Assembly: GCF_025813715.1 (NCBI RefSeq)
Contig: NZ_CP107532.1
Span: forward strand, 5,460,501 to 5,524,500
Source: Methylobacterium sp. FF17
GTDB taxonomy: Bacteria; Pseudomonadota; Alphaproteobacteria; Rhizobiales; Beijerinckiaceae
DNA length: 64,000 nucleotides
Direction: 5' to 3'
The position numbers were made by a program, and so were the translations under genes. This document shows positions 27,201-35,217 of this stretch, piece after piece. The notes beneath the pieces were generated by a model, which ran no database searches, was not told the origin of the DNA, and saw only the letters and a program-made list of their open reading frames with translations. The number at the start of each line of letters is the position of its first letter. Position 1 is the stretch's first letter.

Positions 27201-27710
27201 CTCGGCCTCGCCCGCGCTCGCACGGTGCGCCGAAAGCAGGCGGATATGGCCGGACACGATCCGGCCGAGGTTCCGGAGTTGCTGACGCTGCTCGTGGGAG
27301 AACGTACGCGGCACCGTGTCGATGATGCACAGGGTGCCGGCCCAAGGGTCAGGTTCAAAGCCGACGGCTACGCCGGCGTAGAAGCCGATGTGCGGCGCGC
27401 CCGTCGCCAAGGGGCCGCCGGCCAACCGCCCATCCCGACCGGCGTCCTCAACCACCAGAAGCCCGTCGGGCGGCGAAGGATGGGAGCCGAACGGGACCTC
27501 CAGGGAGATGTCCCCGAAATCCGGGCCGCGTTCCGCCCTGGACCACTGCCCGCCCCCTTGGGGTAGTGCTACCCGAGCGAAGGGGACGTCGAAGAGGGCG
27601 CATGCCGTCTGGCAAACGGCATCGAACTGTTCTTTGGTCGCCATATCGAACGCGTCGGGCACACGCGGTGCTTCGAGCCGGTGGGCCTCGTTCGGCAGGT
27701 TGGTGGACAT
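24297..27710 (-). CDS. GAF/multi-PAS diguanylate cyclase
   Basis: The 1137-residue soluble protein has an N-terminal GAF domain (ACALFDVPFARVALPQ, TLCIIDTVPRTF), about six PAS/PAC modules in tandem (for example [20 protein letters not shown] and YATLRDVTAAKAVEEAL) and a C-terminal GGDEF domain. The active motif ARLGGDEFAVL is intact, and RAED lies five residues before GGDEF, a canonical product-inhibition I-site. It should make cyclic di-GMP under feedback control. No EAL domain follows. The ATG at 27710 was chosen over 27764 because the leader adds nothing conserved. The C-terminal PilZ partner could be the protein at 29751, an inference from proximity. Confidence 0.9.
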   Translation of the reverse strand: MSTNLPNEAHRLEAPRVPDAFDMATKEQFDAVCQTACALFDVPFARVALPQGGGQWSRAERGPDFGDISLEVPFGSHPSPPDGLLVVEDAGRDGRLAGGPLATGAPHIGFYAGVAVGFEPDPWAGTLCIIDTVPRTFSHEQRQQLRNLGRIVSGHIRLLSAHRASAGEAEARQRAERALAESASATDSMLRAQRMAECAASVGHWRITPEDRRILWSEGLAHIFGRPRPEGGSIPLDRHLAYYHAQDRAGVGARIEAALAGQSPHAAGYQGRARVVRPDGTIRHVLVQGAPDYDQTGALTALYGVILDITDLTASEGLVREANATLGTTLRQMDQGLIMFGADARVRLFNPRASELLNLPASVLHEGAACEDIQAFQRDRGDLPPTLTGNDQASADGDKPGHPSPTEWQGPGGAILEVRRVALPDGGCLLTFSDITLRRAAQAAVQDSERRYRLLAENATDIIVWCDLDTTRRYVSPAMKTILGHDADESVGTRPLDYVHPEDAPAYRAMLDDLTQGKTDRALTRQRYRHRDGSWVWLENSFNLMRDAETGKPTGYVATLRDVTAAKAVEEALRASEERLALALDSGSDGLWDWDVATGEAWFSDRWYAMLGYARGDLASDLSSWTRLAHPADAEAATELLREHLKGRTPAYECELRLLRKDGGYGWVLVRGKVVRRGGEGKALRMVGTQIDVDARKRAELALAESEARYRALSDALPQMVWVMRPEDGCATYTNKPFRTYYGSAGTTRRERLDRNHPDDAGRMERAWDRALADGCMYEVEGRLRRRDGAYRWHKVLMLPIQQRQGISGWIGTALDIHDSVEARHRLEETAGLLRLAQEAAGASVWEWDLTTGLVRLSSHNPGMHGLLAPASAGQHTAIELSAEEWDFVVHPDDLDFAKAAVERAIDTRTTYVAEFRVRASDAGGFRWAQSFGRIVYDEVSDRPVRIVGLTLDITDRKRTEQRLVHLARHDPLTDLPNRSLFRERFEQDLSEARREGKRLALFYLDLDRFKQVNDELGHHAGDALLVEVSTRLRATLRAEDTLARLGGDEFAVLRTNLRSRKDAAMLAESLIAAVGRPFVFEEREIAVGLSIGITLMPDDGLDHDAVFRRADASLYTAKAAGRNTFRFHDADKERVA

Positions 27711-28039
27711 GGTGGACCTACCAGAGGCATGAACAGGATGGCTGGCAAGCCATGCACCGCCCACGATAGGACTCTTATGGTTAAGGCAGTCCTATCCGCC
27801 GTTCGTGCCGTCCTCGTATGCTGCCGTTCGCTTGGATCTTCCCTTGGGAGGTACGGTGCAAATCGTGGACGGTCCCGAGGAACCGCAAAAACCCGCCACG
27901 GATCGCTCCGGGCGGGTCGAGGTTGCGGCAGTCGACCGCGCGGGGGCGCATACCGGCCGAAAGCCATCCGCACCTTCGCTTGGATAGGTTACCGAAAGCT
28001 TTCGAGGACGTAGCTCCTGGCGCCGGGATGGTCGAAGTC

Positions 28040-28780
28040 CTAGAGCGTGCCGCTTCGCAGAACCTTCAGGATGGCGGCGATCACGGCGCCGAGGCGCGCT
28101 TCCGCGATGTCAGCCGGCAGACTGGCGTCGTTTCGGATCGCCGCCGGGTGGGTGAAGCGATAGCTTGCGTCGAAGATGTGCGCGATGGCCCGTTCCCGGT
28201 CCCTGGCCGAGAAGGCGCCTGTGGCGATGCCCTCCTCGACGATGCCCTCCACTAGGCTGCGGAGACGAATACGATGCCGCCGCGCGGTCGGACGCGCTCG
28301 GACCATGGCGTCGAGGTGAACGGCGAATAGGTTCGGCTCCTTGGCCAGCGTCTCGCGCTGCATTCCGGCCAGGGAGGTCAGCAGGCGCTCGATCTTGTCT
28401 TCGGCTGGGTCCGGCCCTTCGGCGATGCGGGCAAGTTCATGCTCGACGTTGCGCAGCCACCCTTCCGCGACCGCGTCGATGAGGGCCTCCTTGGATGGGA
28501 AGTAGCGGTAGACGTTAGCATGGGTCATCCCTGCCTCGTTCGCGACCGCCACGACGGTCAAGCGCCTAGGGCCGAGACGATGCAGGTGCTCGGTGGCCAC
28601 GGCGAGAAGGCGAGGGTTACCTCCTGACGTCGCCCGCGCCGGCTTCGCTTGCCCGTTGCCGGGATCGACGACGCTGGTGGCACTTCCCGGTGCCTCGGGA
28701 GCGTTCGGGTACCCGCACCCAGGCAAGACGCCCTGCCCGACCTTACGCAAGAAGGCCGACACCAAGCTTGGGGGCGTCAT
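28040..28780 (-). CDS. TetR-family transcriptional regulator
   Basis: The product has a TetR N-terminal domain (LTVVAVANEAGMTHANVYRY then FPSKEALIDAVAEGW) preceded by an unusually long, probably unstructured leader of about 50 residues. The ligand domain that follows (residues 110-246) is helical. The start is not certain. ATG 28780 has no strong ribosome site, a further ATG at 28843 exists, and an unseen alternative codon closer to the HTH would give a more typical length of about 195 residues. The target is unknown, and no divergent gene lies directly beside it. Confidence 0.78.
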   Translation of the reverse strand: MTPPSLVSAFLRKVGQGVLPGCGYPNAPEAPGSATSVVDPGNGQAKPARATSGGNPRLLAVATEHLHRLGPRRLTVVAVANEAGMTHANVYRYFPSKEALIDAVAEGWLRNVEHELARIAEGPDPAEDKIERLLTSLAGMQRETLAKEPNLFAVHLDAMVRARPTARRHRIRLRSLVEGIVEEGIATGAFSARDRERAIAHIFDASYRFTHPAAIRNDASLPADIAEARLGAVIAAILKVLRSGTL

Positions 28781-29014
28781 CAGGCCCGGCACCGGGGATC
28801 GGGGAGATGGTCCACGAGGCGCCTGCCGGAAGGGGTCCGCCAAGCACTTCGTGTCCTTGGGTATCCGTGTCCTTCCTGTCGGGGGCGCTGCATGCCCGCA
28901 TCCGACGGTCGCAGCCTAGCCCAATCCTCGGTGGACCCAGATAGGCCCTTGATGAAGGCCCGCCGCGGGAAGTGCTGAACGAGCCTCGGGGCAAGCTCAC
29001 GGAAGGTTATAGGA

Positions 29015-29380
29015 TCAGCACCCGTCGTCCTTCTTGCCGATGCCTTGGTTCGCACCGGCGTTGTTCATGGCTCCGACCGTTCCGGGCGAGGCGGGCTGCT
29101 GGCCTCCGGCCAGGTTCTTGCTGGCGGGGTCCTCGCTTCCCTTGCTCGCGGACGTGCTTGCGCCCTGCTTCTCGCCAAGGCCTTGGTTGGCGCCGACATT
29201 GTTCATCGCACCGACGGTACCAGGCGACGCGGGCTGCTGACCGCCTGCGAGGTTCTTGCTGCCGGGGTCCACGCTGGCACCCCTGTCCTTGCCCGATCCC
29301 GTGTCACATGGCGCGGCATGAGACGCTGCGGTCGTGACGGCAAGGATGGCGACGGTTCCGGCGATCAAGGAGAGCTTCAC
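29015..29380 (-). CDS. Small exported protein with two near-identical repeats
   Basis: The 121-residue product has a signal peptide (KLSLIAGTVAILAVTTAASHA, cleavage after AHA-like ASHA). The mature part is two copies of a roughly 35-residue unit whose core reads KNLAGGQQPASPGTVGAMNN and then GANQG. The first and last residues include a few Cys (PCDTG, and a C-terminal Cys) that could form a disulfide. It is likely periplasmic or secreted. Start: a GTG at 29380 is supported by GGAGGA seven bases upstream; the in-frame ATG further upstream would bury the signal peptide. Function unknown. Confidence 0.75.
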   Translation of the reverse strand: MKLSLIAGTVAILAVTTAASHAAPCDTGSGKDRGASVDPGSKNLAGGQQPASPGTVGAMNNVGANQGLGEKQGASTSASKGSEDPASKNLAGGQQPASPGTVGAMNNAGANQGIGKKDDGC

Positions 29381-29386
29381 GGGCGT

Positions 29387-29392
29387 TCCTCC
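29387..29392 (-). promoter_or_regulatory. Shine-Dalgarno for GTG start at 29380
   Basis: On the minus strand the site reads GGAGGA, about seven bases before the GTG at 29380. It decides the start of the repeat-containing exported protein over an ATG 78 bases further upstream. Confidence 0.7.
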
Positions 29393-29750
29393 GTAGTTGT
29401 TGGCGGGAAGTATAATTCCATCCGCCGCCGTCAGTTCCCGAATGTCTCTATCCTGCATCGATGGAAGCCAACTGATGGTAAGCCTGAGCCTTCTTGAAGG
29501 ATCATGGCATTATGGTTCCTGCGCTGCGCGCGAAGCGGATGGCATCGTGACGAACGCAAGTGACTTGCTTCAGAAAAGGGACGCTCCTTGGGGATCCGAT
29601 ACGGCGACCGGACCACGGCCGACTCAAAGCCGTGGAGGCGGACGCTCTGGAGGCGTGGCCGGTCTTCCAAGAATGGTGTGCCGACTTCCGCGAGGTGGCG
29701 ATGGAAGCCCGGCCATTCGTTCGCCCGGTACCGGCTCGCGTGATTCGTTA
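29393..29750. other. Intergenic between divergent genes
   Basis: About 360 bases separate the exported repeat protein (minus) and the PilZ gene (plus). A 63-codon plus-strand frame (29560-29751) has no recognisable content. The stretch 29395-29560 is less GC-rich than average and likely carries both promoters. Confidence 0.4.
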
Positions 29751-30182
29751 ATGACGCCTAGGTATGAATTCAGTCGTCGTAACCGCGCGGTGAACCGTAT
29801 GTCTGCGAACTCACAACCGGTGACCGGGGAAGCATCGTTCGGGGAGAGGGAGGCCAGGGCCGAGACGAACTGGATAGGCGTCATCCGGACGTCCGAGGGC
29901 ATCGAGATCCCCTGCACCGTCAAGGACGTCTCGAAGACGGGCGCAAGGATCTGGGTCCCGGCCTCCTATCACCTGCCGGAGAACTTCATGCTTCGGGTGC
30001 TGGGCAAGGATTTCGTCTGCAAGGTCGCGATGGCTTGGCGCAAGGGGAACTTCGTCGGGGTCCGGATCGAGCGGATCGGCAAGCTGCCACAGAAGCAGGC
30101 GGAGACCATTGCGGACTCCGAGACGGTGGCGAGCAAGCATCAAGTTATCGGCTCCCGGCGAAGCCGGATATCGGCCTTCTGA
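29751..30182 (+). CDS. PilZ-domain protein
   Basis: The 143-residue protein has a single PilZ-like beta-barrel in its central part: EIPCTVKDVSKTGARIWVPA (the D/N-x-S-x-x-G motif as DVSKTGAR) followed by a FMLRVLGKDFVCKVAMAWRKG barrel with NFVGVRIER. The N-terminal Arg-rich motif of the c-di-GMP site is only partly present (PRYEFSRRNRA if translation starts at 29751), so binding is plausible but not certain. ATG 29799 is an alternative start that would lose those arginines. PilZ proteins respond to c-di-GMP and affect motility or polymer production. No flagellar or cellulose genes are near; a diguanylate cyclase lies 2 kb away. Confidence 0.75.
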   Translation: MTPRYEFSRRNRAVNRMSANSQPVTGEASFGEREARAETNWIGVIRTSEGIEIPCTVKDVSKTGARIWVPASYHLPENFMLRVLGKDFVCKVAMAWRKGNFVGVRIERIGKLPQKQAETIADSETVASKHQVIGSRRSRISAF

Positions 30183-30329
30183 GATAGCGTATGCCCCCGA
30201 TACGGGGAACATAAGCCGATATAAACCGGGTTCCGCGCGTGCTCGAACGCCGGTGCAAGGTCTGTTCTTCCGACACGTCCCGACGCCGCCCGGGTCTGCA
30301 ACGCCCGACGGATGGCCATCAGGCGTTGC

Positions 30330-30590
30330 CTAGACCGTACCATGTCCCTTGTCGCCCCCGGTATTCGTCCAGACGATCAGGTTCCAGAGGACTGGTCCTG
30401 CTTGTGGATGCTGGTGATGGTTCTGTGGCGGGAACGGATCGCCTGAATTGCAGGTCGCCTCTTTCCCGCAGTTCCTGCATCGATAGATCCCTGACTGTGG
30501 AACGATGTCTCCGGGTTTGTAGAAAGTGGACCAAACCGCCTCCGTGCCGTTGGCTTTCACCAAATTGTCGGCGTTCTTGTACCATGCCAC
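30330..30590 (-). CDS. Small zinc-ribbon-like protein
   Basis: The 86-residue product has a Cys pair (YRCRNCG) and a third Cys (ATCNSGDPFPP) followed by a His-rich turn (QNHHQHP), a likely zinc-binding site. The sequence SGIYRCRNCGKEATCNSGD is very like small, uncharacterised bacterial proteins that carry one such ribbon. It stands alone on minus between two plus genes and lacks a signal peptide. Function unknown. The start at 30590 lacks a good ribosome site, so it may extend (the frame is open up to 30660). Confidence 0.6.
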   Translation of the reverse strand: MAWYKNADNLVKANGTEAVWSTFYKPGDIVPQSGIYRCRNCGKEATCNSGDPFPPQNHHQHPQAGPVLWNLIVWTNTGGDKGHGTV

Positions 30591-30810
30591 CTAGCCTGAC
30601 CTCCGCCCATCCCTGAAAATCCCCTTCCGCCAAGTTGGCGCAGGCCCTCTCCTTTGACAAGGCGTGGCGGATGACATCCCGCAGGCACCATGGCGCAGTA
30701 ATCGCCGGTCGCTATTGCAGAATGCCAGCAATCTGTACTCCCGCAGCGCGACATGCTTCCATGTGAGCCGTCGCCTGGTCGCGGCCGCATCTTCCCCAAC
30801 GAGGTCGTCC

Positions 30811-31902
30811 ATGCAGCCTCTCCGACGCCTGCTCCATGTCGCTGCCGGCGTTCTCTCTTCGCTGGTCGTTCCGTCGGTGCATGCCCAGCAGGCCGAGCCC
30901 GTCCTGTCCGAGTGGACATCGACCGCTTCCTTCGAAGGGCCGCGTACCTCGCATGCCGCCTTCGTGGCCGGCAATCGCATCTATGTACTGGGCGGCCTGT
31001 TCGTTGCCGGAACCGGCCCGACGATGCTGGACGACATCCAGGTCGCCGAACTGGGGAACGACGGTGCTGTCCTTCCCACCGGGTGGCGTACGGTCGGGCA
31101 CATGCCGAGCGCGCGCTCGGGTCACGGCTTGGTGGCTTTCGACGGCCGCGTCTACCTCGTGGGCGGATACTCCGGAACCGGCACGCTCGGCGACACCGAC
31201 GTCGCGACCCTTGGGACCGACGGAGCCCTTGAACGATGGGTTCCAAGCCAATCGCGGCTCAACATACCGAGGTCCAACCTGGCCCTGCAGGCCTGGAAGG
31301 CTCCCTCGGGCCAGGCATACCTGCTGGCCATCGGCGGCGTGAACCAGGTCGGATCGGACACGGTCCATTTCGACGAGGTCGAGACCGCTCCGGTCTCCGC
31401 CGACGGGGCGGTCGGACCCTGGCGTGTGTGCCCCTTCCACCTGAAGGGTGGCCGGTCCGCGCCCGGCGCGGCCGTGCTGGGGAGCACCTTGATCGTGATG
31501 GGCGGCTGGGGGGACCTCCTCGAAGACGTGTTCGGGGACGTCCAGGTCAGCACCCTGCAGGAGGATGGCTGCCCGGGTCCATGGACGACCTCGCCGCGTC
31601 CCCTGCCGCTGCCCGTCTACGGCCACTCGGTTGCCCTGCTGCGCACCGCGAGCGGGTCCAAGGCCTTCGTGCTCGGCGGAAACGCGGGCGAGGGGAACTA
31701 CCTGAACACGGTCCAGGCCGTGTCCATCGCGAGCGATGGCCTGCCCGGACGCGTCGGTTTCGACAGCCACGTCTTCGCGGTCCCCCGATGGGGGCATGCG
31801 ACCGTGCGCTACAACGACTACCTGTACGTGATTGGCGGGGCCCGGCGCGGAGGCAGCGGGTTCCTGGCCGACGTCCAGTTCACGCGCGCGACGTTTCCCT
31901 AA
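30811..31902 (+). CDS. Exported kelch-type beta-propeller protein
   Basis: The 363-residue product has a signal peptide (residues 1-25, ending VPSVHA before QQAEP) and about six kelch-like blades, each with an aromatic-x-G-G strand: IYVLGGLF, VYLVGGYSG, LLAIGGVNQ, LIVMGGWG, AFVLGGNAGE and YVIGGARRGG. Such propellers bind sugars or proteins; the galactose-oxidase Cys-Tyr site is not evident. The start ATG at 30811 gives a proper signal peptide; upstream in-frame starts do not. The next gene begins at the base after its stop, so they form a pair. Confidence 0.8.
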   Translation: MQPLRRLLHVAAGVLSSLVVPSVHAQQAEPVLSEWTSTASFEGPRTSHAAFVAGNRIYVLGGLFVAGTGPTMLDDIQVAELGNDGAVLPTGWRTVGHMPSARSGHGLVAFDGRVYLVGGYSGTGTLGDTDVATLGTDGALERWVPSQSRLNIPRSNLALQAWKAPSGQAYLLAIGGVNQVGSDTVHFDEVETAPVSADGAVGPWRVCPFHLKGGRSAPGAAVLGSTLIVMGGWGDLLEDVFGDVQVSTLQEDGCPGPWTTSPRPLPLPVYGHSVALLRTASGSKAFVLGGNAGEGNYLNTVQAVSIASDGLPGRVGFDSHVFAVPRWGHATVRYNDYLYVIGGARRGGSGFLADVQFTRATFP

Positions 31903-32973
31903 GTGCCGACCCGAGGTCCCTTCCTCGCGCGTCTTGCCCGGTACGGGTTCCCGGCCTTGCTCGTGGCCACGCCGCCCGGGACCCTCGGGTCGCGGCCCGG
32001 TACGCCGTCGCCCCTGCCTTCGGCGGCAGGGCCCCTCGCCCTTTGGATCGCCTCCCGGCCTCACCTTGGGCCGAACACGCTCGGCAGCTTCGGGACGTCG
32101 CCCGCGCGCCTCTCGTCCTTCGGTCGGTTCGTCGCATTCCTCGTCTCGGGCGATTGGGAAGCGGCCCGGGCGCTGGCCCCTTCGCTGAACTACGACGTCG
32201 TCGCCATCGACGACGGAGGAGCCAGGTACGTCGCTGCATCTGACAGGTCCGGTCGGGACGCGACCGTCGTCGTGAGCCTGGCACCCGCTCGGGACGTAGT
32301 CTTCGAGGCGCCGCATGTTCCGTTCGAGGCCGGGACGGTGGAGGAGGCGATGGAACTCCTTCATCGTTCCGGCGGGCGTGCGGCGCTCGTCTCCGGCGCG
32401 CATCGCTGCGCCAGCATGACCTTCGCCGGATGCAGCGGGACGACGGACGTCTGCGGCCGGTCGGAGGCATACAGGGATTCCGACGTCGGCCATTACGCCG
32501 ACACCCTCTTCCAGGTCGCGCACCAAACCTTGGCCTCTCTATGGCCACGCTCCGTGGCAGTCTCCCTGCATGGCATGAGGGACGATGCCGAGGGCGTAAG
32601 GACGTCGCTCATCGTCTCAAGCGGAGCGCACGGTGCGGATCCCGGGATGACGTTGCCGGCGACCCGCTTGCGTGCTTGGCTGGGGCGGTTTCCGTCCCCG
32701 GACGGCACGGTCGTGAGCTGCAATCACCCCCCGGACGACCGGTATGGTTTCCGAAGGCTGTGCGGCTTCACCAACGTGCAAGGCCGCTTCGCGAACGGGA
32801 GCCCCGACATCTGCTCGGCGAGTGCGGAAACGGCGACGGGACGCTTCATCCATCTCGAACAGGATTGGACCATCCTTCGGCCGTTCGCGGAGGATTGGCG
32901 CAACATCGGCCGATACCCCTTCGCGATGAGCCTGGTCCAAGGGATCATCGCGGTGACGCCCCCGGCCAGGTGA
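31903..32973 (+). CDS. Hypothetical exported protein, hydrolase-like motifs
   Basis: This 356-residue protein begins with GTG directly after the kelch gene stop. I do not recognise the family. It has a hydrophobic start (residues 8-30, possible signal) and scattered His/Glu motifs: VFEAPHVPFEAGTVEEA, LVSGAHRCAS, SDVGHYADTLFQVAHQ, VAVSLHGM, and TGRFIHLEQDW near the end. The set is reminiscent of a metal-dependent amidohydrolase such as N-formylglutamate amidohydrolase, but order and spacing differ, so this is only a suggestion. Six Cys may form disulfides in the periplasm. Tight linkage to the kelch protein implies a joint role. Confidence 0.6.
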   Translation: MPTRGPFLARLARYGFPALLVATPPGTLGSRPGTPSPLPSAAGPLALWIASRPHLGPNTLGSFGTSPARLSSFGRFVAFLVSGDWEAARALAPSLNYDVVAIDDGGARYVAASDRSGRDATVVVSLAPARDVVFEAPHVPFEAGTVEEAMELLHRSGGRAALVSGAHRCASMTFAGCSGTTDVCGRSEAYRDSDVGHYADTLFQVAHQTLASLWPRSVAVSLHGMRDDAEGVRTSLIVSSGAHGADPGMTLPATRLRAWLGRFPSPDGTVVSCNHPPDDRYGFRRLCGFTNVQGRFANGSPDICSASAETATGRFIHLEQDWTILRPFAEDWRNIGRYPFAMSLVQGIIAVTPPAR

Positions 32974-33868
32974 CGGTCCCGGGCTAGGACTTCGACTGAG
33001 GGCGCGCCTCGCGGCTTTGGAAGCCTGGGTCGGCTTCGCTGAGCGGCCTTCCGTCCGACGCCCTCGCTCACCACCCTGCCGGCGTGTGCCCGTCGGTTAG
33101 CGCCGGTTGACGAGGCTTGTACGTCGCGCCGGGCGGTGCCCTGACGTTCGCCGGCAAGGGCCAGGCCCAGAGGGCGACACGCGGCGAGCCCCCACGCCTC
33201 ACCGACTGAACTCATCTACGTTGCAGGGTATGAACGGACGCGCGAACTTCCCGTCGCCTACCGTGACGCGGGATGGGGTGAATTTTGCTCAGGTCGAGGA
33301 GAGTATGGCGCGGGCGGGGAGGCGCGTCACCGAGCAGGAGCCCGGGAGCGAGATCCTGCGTTCCCGGGGGCACGACTCAACGCAGACCGAGGGAATGTTC
33401 GCCAGCCTCTATGCAACCCTGGGGTATTGGAGCGCGAGCCGCGCACGGGCTTTCGCCACGAGCCAAGCGTGGTGCAAAGCTTGAGCGGCTGCGCGTCTGG
33501 AAGTGCAGGCTTGCCTCGCTCCTCGTGCCGCGGACCGACGCACGCAGAATGGCTTGCCGCATGTCCGATGCGCGGTGACCTCCTGGCGGCCGCGGGCACA
33601 GCTCAATGACCGCGTGGAGACCGTCCACACGGGGACGGGACGATCTGCCATGGTCGGATGGTACCGCCCGGTGCTTGGAAGCGACTTCCGGAGATGCGGC
33701 TCCGGGAGCCGCATCGGCCTGGGAGACGGCTCTTCGATTGCTTGGGGGATCCGTGCGTTTGGGTCGCGTCCCGACGCGTTGCTTATACAGCCTGCCGTCG
33801 CTTAAGGCGCGCCACTGCGGGCCATCGGCAGAACGATGCGCCTCGACCACTAGCCGAGGCGAAGCAAC
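32974..33868. other. Long gene-free stretch
   Basis: 895 bases between the hydrolase-like gene and the Crp/Fnr gene. Frames of 60-220 codons occur on both strands. The best of them (about 33230-33484, plus) has no known motif and no ribosome site. There is no obvious hairpin with a T-run. Remnants of decayed genes are possible, but I cannot name any. Confidence 0.4.
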
Positions 33869-34615
33869 ATGCCATCCCCGTCCGCTCGTCAGCCGTCGGA
33901 CATGCTCCTGCGGAAGCTGGAATCGATTGCGGCCATTTCGGGGAACACGCGTCGAGCGGTCCAGGAACTGCCGTTCAACGTCCGCACGCTGAGGGGAGCG
34001 CAGGACATCGTTTCCAACGGCGACAGTCCCTCGCAATGCTGCCTACTCGTGGAAGGATGGGCGTTTCGCTACAAGCTGACCGGCAAAGGACGGCGGCAAG
34101 TCCTGTCGTTCGACGTGCCCGGAGACATCCCGGACCTTGGAGGACTGCACCTCCCAACGATGGATTACGGGCTCGCCACCCTCGGGGGCGCCATCGTGGC
34201 CTTCATCCCGCATCAGAGCCTTCGCGCCATGGTCGGAAGCTATCCGGATGTTGCTGCCATCCTCTGGCGCCTCACCCTGGTGGACTCTGCGGTCCTCCGT
34301 GAGTGGATCGTGGGCCTGGGGCAGCGCTCCGCCTGCGCGCACATAGCCCATCTCTTCTGCGAGTTGTACCTTAGGCTCGAAGCGGTAGGCCTCGCCAGCG
34401 GGCATCGTTGCTCGCTGCCGATGACCCAGGCCATGCTCGGGGATGCCCTTGGATTGTCGACGGTGCACGTCAACCGCGTCCTTCAGGAGCTGCGGGGCAT
34501 GGGGTTGATCACCTTCAGCGGCCAAGTGCTGGTCATCCAGCGATGGGATGAGCTCCGGCGTGTCGCACAGTTCGATCCAGTGTACCTGCACTTGGCGGCG
34601 CGGCCAGGCGGGTAA
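33869..34615 (+). CDS. Crp/Fnr-family transcriptional regulator
   Basis: The 248-residue protein has a cyclic-nucleotide-binding-like beta-roll in residues 25-130 (CCLLVEGWAFRYKLTGKGRR, LSFDVPGDIPDLGGLHLPTM) and a C-terminal Crp-type winged helix (LPMTQAMLGDALGLSTVHVN then RVLQELRGMGLIT). The Cys residues do not form an Fnr iron-sulfur cluster, and the PBC glutamate-arginine pair for cAMP is not evident, so the effector is unknown. GAGGCGAAGC lies upstream of ATG. This type of short Crp/Fnr protein is abundant in Methylobacterium and Bradyrhizobium. It could regulate the Mn catalase region downstream. Confidence 0.87.
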   Translation: MPSPSARQPSDMLLRKLESIAAISGNTRRAVQELPFNVRTLRGAQDIVSNGDSPSQCCLLVEGWAFRYKLTGKGRRQVLSFDVPGDIPDLGGLHLPTMDYGLATLGGAIVAFIPHQSLRAMVGSYPDVAAILWRLTLVDSAVLREWIVGLGQRSACAHIAHLFCELYLRLEAVGLASGHRCSLPMTQAMLGDALGLSTVHVNRVLQELRGMGLITFSGQVLVIQRWDELRRVAQFDPVYLHLAARPGG

Positions 34616-34773
34616 GGCTCGGCTACGTTCCGTACCTGGCTGCACGGAGACCTCCTGTGAGCGGGGCTGCGGCCCACGTAGGAAACGTTCCGGTGCTGCC
34701 GCCAGGTAGGCCGGGACCCTGCGCCTGTCCCACGGGAACAGGGACGTCGGCGGCCGTGCCGGCGTTCGGCACC

Positions 34774-34911
34774 TCAGGCGAGGCTCCAAGCGAGCACCAG
34801 GATGCCGCCGACGAAAAGCCCGTACGTGACGATCAACGCCGCGATCTCACGGTGCAGCAGCAGGGTGGCCTTGGAGGCAGGGGGCATCTGATCGGACCGG
34901 CAAGGAGGCAT
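34774..34911 (-). CDS. Very small single-helix membrane protein
   Basis: A 45-codon frame (alternative ATG at 34887 gives 37 codons) ends with a clean hydrophobic helix, IAALIVTYGLFVGGILVLAWSLA, after a short basic/polar head (KATLLLHRE). One transmembrane helix of about 20 residues is predicted. Ribosome-site support is weak (AAGGGG very close to the ATG). It lies between the Crp/Fnr gene and the catalase gene. The clean ending of the helix at the stop codon is the main reason to believe it. Confidence 0.35.
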   Translation of the reverse strand: MPPCRSDQMPPASKATLLLHREIAALIVTYGLFVGGILVLAWSLA

Positions 34912-35217
34912 GCCCCTTGTGGTCCAAGGTCATTCCCAATTCGAGCGACATGCGCTTCGCGGGGCGAGGAAACACGCGGCGTTGCACGCATGCCACGATG
35001 GATGGGTGCCCGACGCTCCGGGCGTAAGTTCGTCGGGATGGAAGTAGAAGGCGCCACATCGTCGGTCGCATCGGCTCATATGCCTTCGCCGCCGCACGCA
35101 GGAATCCGGTGAACAAACACACGCCTGGCCGATTATGAGGATGCCGGCACATACTCCCCGTGAGTACCCAGCGAGCCTTCGTGCCGCTGTGCCCGCTTCG
35201 CCGGCAGGAGAATCCAC

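Noticed and set aside
25779..27566. 595-codon plus-strand frame
   Set aside because: Antisense to the PAS/GGDEF gene; no domain or start site.
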